Positions 1 through 5,929 of a stretch of 8,915 nt of DNA are shown in pieces. Both the position numbers and the translations under genes were made by a program. Origin of the DNA: Hypericibacter sp050729195 (GTDB lineage Bacteria; Pseudomonadota; Alphaproteobacteria; Dongiales; Dongiaceae). The notes beneath the pieces are model-generated. The model was given only the letters and a program-made list of their open reading frames with translations. It was not told the origin of the DNA and made no database searches. Every line of letters begins with the position of its first letter. The first letter of the stretch is position 1. The stretch is from positions 1-8,915 of the forward strand of contig NZ_JBOHKS010000200.1 of the NCBI RefSeq assembly GCF_050729195.1. Direction: 5' to 3'.

Positions 1-87
1 CCGAGCTCGATCGCCAGGGTCCCGACGAAGGCACCCAGTACCGCTCCTCGATCTTCTATGCCGATGCCGACCAGCAGAAGATCGCCG
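1..87 (+). repeat. 87-bp exact direct repeat of an internal msrA segment (copy at 445-531)
   Basis: Bases 1-87 are identical to 445-531 and diverge at the next base (G at 88, A at 532). Both copies are in the same reading frame, encoding ELDRQGPDEG... through ...QQKIA. In the left copy the frame then runs straight into the msrA signal-peptide region (GGCAVLLLG). The repeat may extend left beyond the window. Either a tandem msrA duplication was joined at this point, or the contig end is a chimeric assembly product. The 11-bp string GCCGGCGGCTG at the junction (84-94) recurs at 222-232 by the catalytic motif. Confidence 0.97.
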
Positions 88-98
88 GCGGCTGTGCC

Positions 99-740
99 GT
101 GCTGCTGCTGGGTCTGGCCATCGGCCAGACAATCCATCATGCGGATGCCGGCGTGCCGATTCCCGATCCGGCCGTCGATGCGCCCCTGGCCTCGTCGTCC
201 GGCAAGCAGACGGCGGTCCTTGCCGGCGGCTGCTTCTGGGGGATGCAGCTCGTGTTCGAGCATCTCAAGGGCGTCGAGCATGTGACCGCCGGCTATTCCG
301 GTGGCGAGGCTTCGACCGCGGAGTATGAGGTGGTGAGCTCAGGCACGACCGGCCATGCGGAATCGGTGCAGATCGAGTTCGATCCCTCGAAGGTCACCTA
401 TGGCGAGATCTTGAAGGTCTACTTCTCGGTCGCCCACAACCCGACCGAGCTCGATCGCCAGGGTCCCGACGAAGGCACCCAGTACCGCTCCTCGATCTTC
501 TATGCCGATGCCGACCAGCAGAAGATCGCCGAGGCCTATATCGCCCAGTTGAACGCGGCCGGGAACTATCCGTCGCCGATCGTGACCAAGGTGGTGCCGC
601 TCAAGGCCTTCTACCCGGCCGAGGACTATCACCAGGATTACGCGGTGCATAATCCCTACAGCCCCTACATCATGATCAACGACGCGCCCAAGCTTGGCGA
701 TTTCAAGTCGGAGCTGCCGGCGCTCTATGTCGAGAAGTGA
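99..740 (+). CDS. msrA: Peptide-methionine (S)-S-oxide reductase MsrA, probably exported; native 5' end missing or rearranged
   Basis: Reduces the S-epimer of methionine sulfoxide in oxidised proteins. Counting from the GTG at 99, the catalytic motif GCFWG is at residues 44-48 (Cys45), followed by YSGG near 66-69 and the C-terminal YHQDY...NPYSPYI segment typical of the family. No cysteine follows Cys45, so this is a single-Cys type that needs an outside reductant. Before the domain lies a hydrophobic stretch (AVLLLGLAIGQ) and then HHADAG, which looks like the end of a signal peptide, so a periplasmic enzyme is likely. The start is uncertain. The frame is open back to base 3, and GTG 99 sits inside the hydrophobic core, so the true start should be further upstream. 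Bases 1-87 there are a copy of internal msrA sequence, so neither the natural start nor the promoter is visible. The gene converges on the minus-strand operon, with 18 bp between the stops. Function is secure; the N-terminus is not. Confidence 0.93.
   Translation: MLLLGLAIGQTIHHADAGVPIPDPAVDAPLASSSGKQTAVLAGGCFWGMQLVFEHLKGVEHVTAGYSGGEASTAEYEVVSSGTTGHAESVQIEFDPSKVTYGEILKVYFSVAHNPTELDRQGPDEGTQYRSSIFYADADQQKIAEAYIAQLNAAGNYPSPIVTKVVPLKAFYPAEDYHQDYAVHNPYSPYIMINDAPKLGDFKSELPALYVEK
445..531 (+). repeat. Second (native) copy of the 87-bp direct repeat, inside msrA
   Basis: This copy lies in the middle of the MsrA domain, where the encoded segment is expected for the family, so it is the original. The copy at the window edge is the displaced one. 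Confidence 0.97.
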
Positions 741-758
741 CGCATCCGTCGGGCGGGC

Positions 759-1478
759 TCACCAATGCAGGATCCAGGTGCCGTTGATCCGCACCCCGTG
801 ACCCTGCAGCGTGATCCGCTCGTCATCGTCGCGGATCTTGGGCACGCGGCCCAGGCGGTGCAGCAGCAGTCCCGAATGGAGCGAGAGCGTGCCCAGCTTG
901 TAGGGGTGGAAGCTCTTGAACTTGGTTTCCTTGACCCGATCGAGATTGGGCTCCATGCCGAGCCTGACCATGCGGGTCACGTCGTCGGGCGTGACGTTCC
1001 AGTTGTCGAGGCCGCCGCCGGCCTTGGGCAGCATGATCGGCATGGTGAAGGAGATCGGCGGCACCCCGTCGAGCGTCCGGCGCCAGGGCAGATACTGATA
1101 TTGCTGGTCGAAATGCACCGGGGCCCCCGACGCACGATCGATCGCCTGACCCAGGAAGATATGGAACCCGGGGAGCGCGAAACGGTCGGTCAGGGTGACG
1201 GGCTCGCCGATCTCGGCCTCGATGCCGGCGCGCACCCGTTCATACATGGCGCCCAGCGCCTGTTTGAGCGGCCTGTTCGCCTTGGGCGAGCCCTTGATGT
1301 AGTCCTGGATCGGATTCTCCGAGCAGCAGTAATCGAGATAGGCCGCGGTGCCGAGCGAGTAGAACTCGGTGATGCCCGTGGTGCCGCGCGGGATCCAATG
1401 CTTGCGCAAGGGACCCGTCACGGTCTTGTAGAGTGCCTTGGTCTCCTTCGCGTCAAAGAGCGGAATGTCTTTGATCAG
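759..1478 (-). CDS. Putative Fe(II)/2-oxoglutarate-dependent oxygenase, last gene of the KDFKEG/ATP-grasp operon
   Basis: About 239 residues. It is probably a non-haem iron oxygenase, because the usual residue pattern is present: His122-Phe-Asp124 (HFD), a distal His201 or His207 in LHSGLLLHRL, and Arg221 in RITLQGHGV, matching HxD...H...RxT/S. The preceding segment ALPGFHIFL reads like a core strand of the double-stranded beta-helix. I recognise no named subfamily or substrate. The start is unresolved. The conserved-looking sequence begins right after the stop of the ATP-grasp gene, yet no ATG, GTG or TTG occurs there. Choices are CTG at 1478 (used here, overlapping that stop), GTG at 1421 (loses about 20 residues), or ATG at 1577 (103-bp overlap with the ATP-grasp gene). 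Translation is therefore probably coupled to the upstream gene. As the last gene of the operon it likely makes a further change, such as hydroxylation, on whatever the ATP-grasp enzyme acts on. Confidence 0.62.
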   Translation of the reverse strand: MIKDIPLFDAKETKALYKTVTGPLRKHWIPRGTTGITEFYSLGTAAYLDYCCSENPIQDYIKGSPKANRPLKQALGAMYERVRAGIEAEIGEPVTLTDRFALPGFHIFLGQAIDRASGAPVHFDQQYQYLPWRRTLDGVPPISFTMPIMLPKAGGGLDNWNVTPDDVTRMVRLGMEPNLDRVKETKFKSFHPYKLGTLSLHSGLLLHRLGRVPKIRDDDERITLQGHGVRINGTWILHW

Positions 1479-2356
1479 CGGCGAGATTTCAGACGTTCGA
1501 CCAACGAACGCGATATGGCGCCGTTCGCGCGCGTGTCGTAGCCGTCGTAGCCCGGCATCGGGTTCGCTTCCAGACACCAGAACCTCCCCTCATCATCGAG
1601 CTTGAAATCCCAGCCGGCGAAGATCAGTCCCGCCGCGCGGGTGGCCCGCACGGTGAGATCGGCCAGATCCGCCGGCACCTCGAAACGGCGAAACCGCGCA
1701 CTCGCGGTGCGGTAATCGACCGCGTCGCTCTCGATCGATTCGCCGTGAACCTCGTTGCCCACCACATGGAGGCGCAGATCGCGGCCGATCACGCGGCGCT
1801 GCAGATGCACCGGCCCGCGTGCGGCCACGAAGCCGGTGAAATCAGCCGGCGTCACGGCGCGGGTGTCGGCGCGGATGCCCTGGACCGACTTGACGATGGT
1901 GGGCCCGTCGCCGGCAAAGGCCGCCAGCAAGGTGGCGTTGCTCGAGGTCAGGCTTGCCGGCACCGCGAAACCCTGCTGGCGCAGCCAGGCCTCATGCAGC
2001 GGCTTGGCGCTGTTGTCGGCCGCATGGCCGGGCCGGTTGACCACGACGCCCTCGCTCTGCTCGAGCCAGGCGGCGAGGCCGCCGATCAGCGAACGCCAGC
2101 GCCGCCGCGTCTCGCGCTCGGGCAGGACGGGCGAAAGATCGATGAGGCGGCAATAGATCGCGTCGCCGGGTGCGAGCGATACATGCTCGCCGCCGAAAGT
2201 GAATTCGGCCGGCTCGCCCGACCCCAGCGGCAGACGCCATTCGCCCTCGACCGCGGCCCGCAGATTGAGCAGCGTCAGCCCGGCCCGCTCGTTCAGCGCC
2301 GCTTGCACGAAATGGACCAGCGTCGGATCGCTGTCGATGCCGATCGCGGTCAGCAT
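1475..2356 (-). CDS. ATP-grasp ligase, RimK/graspetide-ligase-like
   Basis: This 293-residue protein has a complete ATP-grasp layout. The N-terminal pre-grasp domain is about residues 1-100. NRPGHAADNSAKP (107-119) corresponds to the conserved N-P...K segment, PTIVKS around 152-157 carries the nucleotide-binding lysine, and QRRVIGRDLRLHVVG (186-200) is the strand-turn-strand seen in RimK and microviridin ligases. WDFKL (249-253) and CLEANPMPGYDGYD (261-274) supply the Mg2+/ATP ligands Glu263 and Asn265. Such enzymes activate a carboxylate as acyl phosphate and join it to an amine or hydroxyl; graspetide ligases do so between Asp/Glu and Ser/Thr/Lys side chains of a peptide. The ATG overlaps the stop of the preceding gene by 7 bp (ATGCTGA), a sign of translational coupling. 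The neighbouring Lys/Asp/Glu repeat protein is the obvious candidate substrate (inference). A small-molecule or amino-acid ligase role cannot be excluded. Confidence 0.82.
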   Translation of the reverse strand: MLTAIGIDSDPTLVHFVQAALNERAGLTLLNLRAAVEGEWRLPLGSGEPAEFTFGGEHVSLAPGDAIYCRLIDLSPVLPERETRRRWRSLIGGLAAWLEQSEGVVVNRPGHAADNSAKPLHEAWLRQQGFAVPASLTSSNATLLAAFAGDGPTIVKSVQGIRADTRAVTPADFTGFVAARGPVHLQRRVIGRDLRLHVVGNEVHGESIESDAVDYRTASARFRRFEVPADLADLTVRATRAAGLIFAGWDFKLDDEGRFWCLEANPMPGYDGYDTRANGAISRSLVERLKSRR

Positions 2357-3159
2357 GAGAGCGCCGCGATCAAGGCGGGTCCGAGATCCTCCCAGACGGG
2401 AATGATCTGGTCGACCCGCGGATAGGGATCGATGCGCGCGAGGCGCGCCTGCTCGAGCTTGGGATCGAGGCCCCAGGTCACGGCGACGAAACCCAGCCCC
2501 AGATTGCCGGCAATCGCGATGCTTCGGGCCTCGAGATCGAAACCATCGAGGGAAAGCGTGGTGCAGCGCCAGGCCTGGCCCTCGAGCACGATTACCCTCT
2601 CATAGGCTTCGTCCTCGATCACCGGCCGCGCGCGATAGGGCGCGTTGCCGGTATCGGCGCCGACCCAGCGCCGTGTGCGCCCGCGCATATCCTCGACCGC
2701 CCAGGGCCGTCGGTCGGGCGGCCCGGCGTCGGTTTGCGCCCGCGCATAGATCTCGGGCGCCATGTCGGTCCCTGCGCGCCGCTCGGTGATGGCGCCGGAC
2801 GAAGACCAGCCCGCCTCGAAGCCACGATGGGAGGGGCGGTTGAGCACGGGCGAGCGGGCGAGGGTGGCCGCCGTCCACAAGGTCGCCATGCTTTCGCCGG
2901 CGAGGAAGGCCGCATCGGAATCGCGATTGGGGATCGGCGGGGCCGTGGGCCGTATCAGCATCGGCAGGTCGGGAAGGATGCGCGTCTCCTGCGCCTCGCC
3001 GGCGATGGAGAAGAGACGGCCCGCCTCTTCATGCTCCATCGCGACCATCCGGCGATCATGGCGCTTGGCCTCGGCGGCCAGGAGCGTCGCCACCGGATCG
3101 CGCCGGTCGGCAACGATCAGCAGATCCATGCCCAGATGATCGGAAGCCAGGCGGGCCAT
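2350..3159 (-). CDS. Degenerate ATP-grasp-like partner protein, probably non-catalytic
   Basis: This 269-residue protein looks like a relative of the ATP-grasp ligase encoded next to it. MDLLIVADRRD at 11-21 opens a pre-grasp-like domain, VLNRPSHRG (105-113) matches VVNRPGHAA of the partner, and the C-terminal GLGFVAVTWGLD...RIDPYPR (222-248) lines up with GLIFAGWDFKLD...EANPMPG. The Mg2+-binding Glu and Asn are replaced (RIDPYP against EANPMP), and the KP and VKS lysine segments have no clear counterpart. It may therefore be a regulatory or substrate-presenting pseudoenzyme (inference). ATG 3159 is preceded by AAGG at 10 bp; Met11 (ATG at 3129) is an alternative start. It follows the repeat-protein stop by 28 bp and overlaps the ligase gene by 7 bp. 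I recognise no named family. A divergent but active enzyme is the main alternative. Confidence 0.6.
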   Translation of the reverse strand: MARLASDHLGMDLLIVADRRDPVATLLAAEAKRHDRRMVAMEHEEAGRLFSIAGEAQETRILPDLPMLIRPTAPPIPNRDSDAAFLAGESMATLWTAATLARSPVLNRPSHRGFEAGWSSSGAITERRAGTDMAPEIYARAQTDAGPPDRRPWAVEDMRGRTRRWVGADTGNAPYRARPVIEDEAYERVIVLEGQAWRCTTLSLDGFDLEARSIAIAGNLGLGFVAVTWGLDPKLEQARLARIDPYPRVDQIIPVWEDLGPALIAALSC

Positions 3160-3187
3160 GACCTAGGGACCTTCGCGGGCGATCCGG

Positions 3188-3730
3188 TCAGATGACCGGA
3201 CCGCTCTTCAGGAGGCTTTGCATCCGCTCGCCATGGATCTTGCCGACCTGGTCCATGAGCTGCCAGTTGAGGGTCGCCAGCGAGCCGTAGCGGATCAGCG
3301 GATCGCCCTGGTTCTCGTTGGAACCGGGCTTGCTGTCGGTCTTCTCCTTGAAGTCCTTGCCCTCCTTGAAGTCTTTCCCTTCCTTGAAGTCCTTCCCCTC
3401 TTTGAAGTCCTTCCCTTCCTTGAAATCCTTGCCCTCTTTGAAATCCTTGCCTTCTTTGAAGCCCTTGTCGTCGACGGCGCCCTTGCCGAGGCCGCCGAGC
3501 CCGCCCCTGAGGCCGCCGGCCTTCCAGCGATCGACGCCGTCGATGCCGCCATTCTTGCCGTCGGATTTGCGATCGGGCATGGCGGCGATGCCGGCGCTGA
3601 TCAGGTCCTGGACCGTCTTGATGGTGGTGCGCTGATTCTCGCGCGCCATCTGGGTCAGGAGATCGCGACGATGGGAGAGCGACAGGAAGGCGCCCGGTGT
3701 TGCCGATTTCGGCTTCGACCTGCGAGCCAT
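3188..3730 (-). CDS. KDFKEG hexapeptide-repeat protein, candidate precursor/substrate of the ATP-grasp system
   Basis: This 180-residue protein matches no family I know. Parts in order: a basic N-terminus (ARRSKPKS); a helical-looking region about 15-50 (SLSHRRDLLTQMARENQ); a Gly/Lys-rich linker with GGLRGGLGGLGKG near 72-84; seven tandem hexapeptides at 89-130 (KGFKEG, five KDFKEG, KDFKEK); a short polar linker; and a non-repetitive C-terminus about 145-180 containing RYGSLATLNWQLMDQ. It has no signal peptide, membrane segment or cysteine. The repeat alternates Lys with Asp and Glu around a fixed Phe, which suits side-chain crosslinking or carboxylate modification by the adjacent ATP-grasp enzyme (inference). 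A charged structural linker or scaffold is the alternative. A strong Shine-Dalgarno lies 5 bp before the ATG, and the preceding stop is 12 bp away, so it is the second gene of the operon. Confidence 0.85.
   Translation of the reverse strand: MARRSKPKSATPGAFLSLSHRRDLLTQMARENQRTTIKTVQDLISAGIAAMPDRKSDGKNGGIDGVDRWKAGGLRGGLGGLGKGAVDDKGFKEGKDFKEGKDFKEGKDFKEGKDFKEGKDFKEGKDFKEKTDSKPGSNENQGDPLIRYGSLATLNWQLMDQVGKIHGERMQSLLKSGPVI
3341..3466 (-). repeat. Seven 18-bp units encoding KGFKEG-(KDFKEG)5-KDFKEK
   Basis: The block is exactly 126 bp, seven in-frame 18-bp units without interruption. Five units encode the same hexapeptide KDFKEG, but no two of the seven are identical as DNA: third positions switch between AAG/AAA, GAC/GAT, GAG/GAA and GGC/GGG. 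The first unit has Gly for Asp, and the last has Lys for the final Gly. Confidence 0.97.
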
Positions 3731-3735
3731 GATGT

Positions 3736-3742
3736 CCCCTCC
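3736..3742 (-). promoter_or_regulatory. Strong Shine-Dalgarno of the KDFKEG gene
   Basis: Minus-strand GGAGGGG lies 5 bp before the ATG at 3730, just after the stop codon of the pentapeptide-repeat gene. It fixes this start and suggests high translation of the repeat protein, as expected of a precursor or structural protein. Confidence 0.75.
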
Positions 3743-4120
3743 TCAGCGGCCGGTGAGCTGCTTCAGCAGCTCGCCGACATTGATGCCGTCGATGACGAGC
3801 CCCTCGACATCGCAGTTGCGCAGCTCGACGCCGCGCAGGCTGGCATTCTCGACCACGCAACCGTCGAAGCCGCAGCCCTGGAAGCTGCTGCCTTCGAAAT
3901 TGCTCTCGCTGAAGAGACAATTGAGATAGCGCGTTTCCGAGATGACCGAGTGATCGTGGCGCACCCGCGTCAGGGTCGAGCTCGCCATATCGGCATTGGC
4001 GACCAGCATGTTGGGCTGGATCACCGGGGGCGCCATGCCGCCGCTGCTCACGACCGCCCGTTTCGCACCGCGAGTCCTGCCGGCGGCCTTTCGCGGCCGC
4101 AGCTTTCTGGCTGCATTCAT
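3743..4120 (-). CDS. Short pentapeptide-repeat protein, first gene of the operon
   Basis: 125 residues. Residues about 62-116 form pentapeptide repeats of the A(D/N)LXX kind, here with Phe, Leu or Val at the centre: YLNCLFSESNFEGSSFQG, then GFDGCVVENASLRGVELRNC and DVEGLVIDG. Some ten turns would give a small right-handed quadrilateral beta-helix. The first 25 residues are strongly basic (RKLRPRKAAGRTRGAKR) and probably disordered; four cysteines sit in the repeats. Pentapeptide-repeat proteins often act as scaffolds, and some (Qnr, AlbG, McbG) protect against peptide toxins that hit DNA gyrase. In this operon it could be scaffold, immunity factor or co-substrate; the sequence does not decide. 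ATG 4120 has an excellent Shine-Dalgarno, and its stop lies 12 bp before the repeat-protein start. Confidence 0.85.
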   Translation of the reverse strand: MNAARKLRPRKAAGRTRGAKRAVVSSGGMAPPVIQPNMLVANADMASSTLTRVRHDHSVISETRYLNCLFSESNFEGSSFQGCGFDGCVVENASLRGVELRNCDVEGLVIDGINVGELLKQLTGR

Positions 4121-4127
4121 CGGAAAA

Positions 4128-4134
4128 CCTCCCC
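4128..4134 (-). promoter_or_regulatory. Strong Shine-Dalgarno of the pentapeptide-repeat gene
   Basis: Minus-strand GGGGAGG ends 7 bp before the ATG at 4120, which supports that start codon for the operon's first gene. Confidence 0.75.
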
Positions 4135-4179
4135 AAAGGCGTCGGACGGCCGCTGACGGGTCGTCTCGAAGTGGAATAC

Positions 4180-4207
4180 AATCTTATGCCGGCGCGGGGA
4201 CAGGACA
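4180..4207 (-). promoter_or_regulatory. Possible promoter of the pentapeptide/KDFKEG/ATP-grasp operon
   Basis: On the minus strand TTGTCC is followed after 16 bp by TAAGAT, each 4 of 6 to the sigma70 consensus, in the only locally AT-richer patch before the operon. It would give a leader of about 50 bases. The match is weak and made by eye. Confidence 0.3.
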
Positions 4208-4347
4208 ACGGCGTTGCGGTTAAGGCGCCGCGCATCGCGACCGATGAAACGATGGCGTCTTCGGCATTCGTGGATCGCGCCGCGGCGATGGCATCGGTTC
4301 TGTCCCGATCTTCGCTCTCGCATCCGATTTGTAATTTTGGCGATGCG

Positions 4348-4361
4348 TCATGGGGCCATGA
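4348..4361. repeat. 14-bp palindrome TCATGG-GG-CCATGA
   Basis: Six-base arms around a GG spacer, 13 bp before the larger inverted repeat at 4375-4393. The two may form a composite binding region; function is unproven. Confidence 0.5.
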
Positions 4362-4374
4362 TCCTGTCCGCTGT

Positions 4375-4393
4375 GGTCGCAGCTGCTGCGACC
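4375..4393. repeat. Perfect 8-bp-arm inverted repeat in the divergent region
   Basis: GGTCGCAG, spacer CTG, then CTGCGACC. It lies about 255 bp upstream of the pentapeptide gene and 300 bp upstream of the hydrolase gene, with no T-run after it. A dimeric regulator's operator is a fair reading; an RNA hairpin is the alternative. Confidence 0.6.
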
Positions 4394-4399
4394 CGCAAT

Positions 4400-4421
4400 G
4401 GATATGCGGCGGATATGCGGC
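4400..4421 (+). repeat. Tandem repeat, two 11-bp units GGATATGCGGC
   Basis: Two perfect adjacent copies (4400-4410 and 4411-4421), one helical turn apart, just after the inverted repeat at 4375-4393. This could be a direct-repeat activator site or a chance duplication. Confidence 0.65.
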
Positions 4422-4690
4422 GAGATTCTTGGATGATGCGCCAATGAATCGGTGACAGGGCTGTCGGCATGCCGTCGCCGTCGTCGGCGCCCCACCGGAA
4501 TCGAGGAATCCATTCCGCCTGCGAGCCGGGGTCCCCGTCGCTATGCTGTGGTAAATCTGTGCCGGCGTGCCCAAAGGCGCCGACCCGGCCTCCAATCGAC
4601 CCACCCCGCCGGGGGTATTGCGTGGTTCCGCGGGGCCGGCTTTCCTGCCTCAATAATTGACCGACCCTCCGCGGCTGCAACCGACAGGCA

Positions 4691-5902
4691 ATGCGACTCA
4701 TGACCCAGACCCGGCTGATGCAAGCTTTCCCGCCCGACGCCGACCACCAGGTGACCCTCGCCAATTGGCGGTTGCCACCCTTCAGCCGCTGGGCCTTCCA
4801 CCATGTCCGCGAGGTGCTGCCCACGGCCAACATCGCGGGCGGCGGGGCGGGTGTCGCGTTGAGGCGCTCCGAGCGCAAGATCGCGCAGGTGGCGTTCCAG
4901 GGAGCGGACGGGAAGGAATGGAACATCGGCCGGCTGCTGTCCGAGACCTTCACCGACGGATTCGTCCTGTTGCAGCGCGGCCGGGTGCTGGCCGAGTGGT
5001 ATGACGCCGGCCAGACGCCGGATTCGCCGCACATCGTCTTCTCCGTCAGCAAATCGATCTCCGGCACGCTTGCCGGCATCCTGGTCGATCGCGGGCAGCT
5101 CGATCCCGATGCGCCGGTGACCCGCTACATCCCCGAGGCGGCCGGATCGGCCTATGGCGATTGCACCGTGCGCCATGTGCTCGACATGACGGTCTCGATC
5201 GATTTCGAGGAGAACTATCTCGATCCGCATGGCGTGTTCGGGCGCTATCGCCTGGCGACCGGCTGGAACCCGCTGCCCGAAGGCACCAAGCCGACCGACC
5301 TGCGCGGCTTCCTGGTGACCTTGAAGCGCGCGCAGCGCGCCCATGGCAGCCTGTTCCATTATGTGTCGCCCAACTCGGATCTCCTGGGCTGGATCCTCGA
5401 GCGCGCCTCGGGCGTGCCTTACGCGCAGCTGCTGAGCGAGGCGATCTGGAAGCCGATGGGGGCCGAGCAGGACGCCTATGTCACGGTCGATCGGTTGGGC
5501 GCGCCGCGTTCGGCCGGCGGCATCTGCGTGACCTTGCGCGACCTGGCGCGCTTCGGCGAGATGATGCGGCTGCGCGGGCTCGTCGACGGCAGGCAGGTCG
5601 TGCCGGGCGGCTGGGTCGACGACATCACGCAGAATGGCGATCCCAAGCCCTGGCAGATCTCGGAGGCCGGCAAGCTGTTCGCGCCGAAGGGCCGCTACCG
5701 CAGCAAGTGGTACATCATGGGCTATCCTTCGGGCGCCTATTGCGCGGCCGGCATCCATGGCCAGTGGATCTATGTCGATCCGGCGGCCGACATGGTGATC
5801 GCGAAGCAGTCCTCGCAGCCGCTGCCGGTCGACGTGCCGATGGACACGCTGCTGCTGGCAGGCTTCGACGCGCTGGGCCGCTGGCTCGAGAAAACCGCAT
5901 GA
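4691..5902 (+). CDS. Beta-lactamase-fold serine hydrolase, 6-aminohexanoate-dimer hydrolase (NylB)-like
   Basis: 403 residues. The catalytic SxxK is SVSK at 118-121 (nucleophile Ser118, base Lys121). The second motif is Tyr224 in FHYVSPNSDLLGW, and the third is IHGQ at 355-358, followed by WIYVDPAADMVI. This is the class C beta-lactamase / penicillin-binding esterase pattern, with the NylB-type His-Gly-Gln variant. The N-terminal VTLANWRLPPFSRWAFHHVRE block (about 21-41) is characteristic of this subgroup. Members hydrolyse esters or linear amides; the natural substrate is unknown. No signal peptide is seen, so it is probably cytoplasmic. ATG 4691 and ATG 4700 are both possible starts, neither with a strong ribosome site. 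It is transcribed away from the ATP-grasp operon across a shared regulatory region, so a role in cleaving that system's product is conceivable but untested. Confidence 0.88.
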   Translation: MRLMTQTRLMQAFPPDADHQVTLANWRLPPFSRWAFHHVREVLPTANIAGGGAGVALRRSERKIAQVAFQGADGKEWNIGRLLSETFTDGFVLLQRGRVLAEWYDAGQTPDSPHIVFSVSKSISGTLAGILVDRGQLDPDAPVTRYIPEAAGSAYGDCTVRHVLDMTVSIDFEENYLDPHGVFGRYRLATGWNPLPEGTKPTDLRGFLVTLKRAQRAHGSLFHYVSPNSDLLGWILERASGVPYAQLLSEAIWKPMGAEQDAYVTVDRLGAPRSAGGICVTLRDLARFGEMMRLRGLVDGRQVVPGGWVDDITQNGDPKPWQISEAGKLFAPKGRYRSKWYIMGYPSGAYCAAGIHGQWIYVDPAADMVIAKQSSQPLPVDVPMDTLLLAGFDALGRWLEKTA

Positions 5903-5929
5903 GCGAAGGCTGCTCGCAGAACCGACTGC

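Larger units (their letters stand above)
4121..4690. other. 570-bp divergent intergenic region rich in inverted repeats, no convincing gene
   Basis: Separates the minus-strand operon from the plus-strand serine hydrolase. Several open frames cross it, but their translations are Arg/Ser-rich, lack recognisable motifs and have no good ribosome site, so I call none. It holds perfect inverted repeats at 4348-4361 (TCATGG-GG-CCATGA), 4375-4393 (GGTCGCAG-CTG-CTGCGACC) and 4454-4465 (GACAG-GG-CTGTC), and a tandem repeat at 4400-4421. The hydrolase side has an AT-rich spot, TCAATAATTGACC, near 4651-4663 that could hold its promoter, but I cannot pair it with a -35 box. No terminator is expected, because both flanking genes read outwards. 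Confidence 0.6.

Noticed and set aside
739..750. Hairpin GACG-CATC-CGTC as bidirectional terminator between msrA and the operon
   Set aside because: Only four base pairs and no T-run on either side.
765..1541. Plus-strand open frame antisense to the oxygenase gene
   Set aside because: The translation has the Arg/Gly/His/Asp bias usual for antisense of GC-rich genes and no motif; the minus-strand frame has HxD...H...R.
3341..3466. CRISPR-like or satellite repeat array
   Set aside because: Units are contiguous 18-mers without spacers, in frame inside a protein gene, and diverged only at synonymous sites apart from the two end units.
3218..4156. Long plus-strand open frame opposite the KDFKEG gene
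   Set aside because: Its leucine/phenylalanine repeat is just the antisense of the KDFKEG block; it has no ribosome site and ends in low-complexity sequence.
4171..4455. Small plus-strand gene in the divergent intergenic region
   Set aside because: No ribosome site, no recognisable motif, unlike-protein composition, and it overlaps the inverted repeats.
3117..4604. Long open frame on the minus strand, 495 codons
   Set aside because: It is another frame across the pentapeptide and KDFKEG genes; the translation is Arg/Gln/Gly-rich without motifs, while the real genes have ribosome sites and recognisable repeats.
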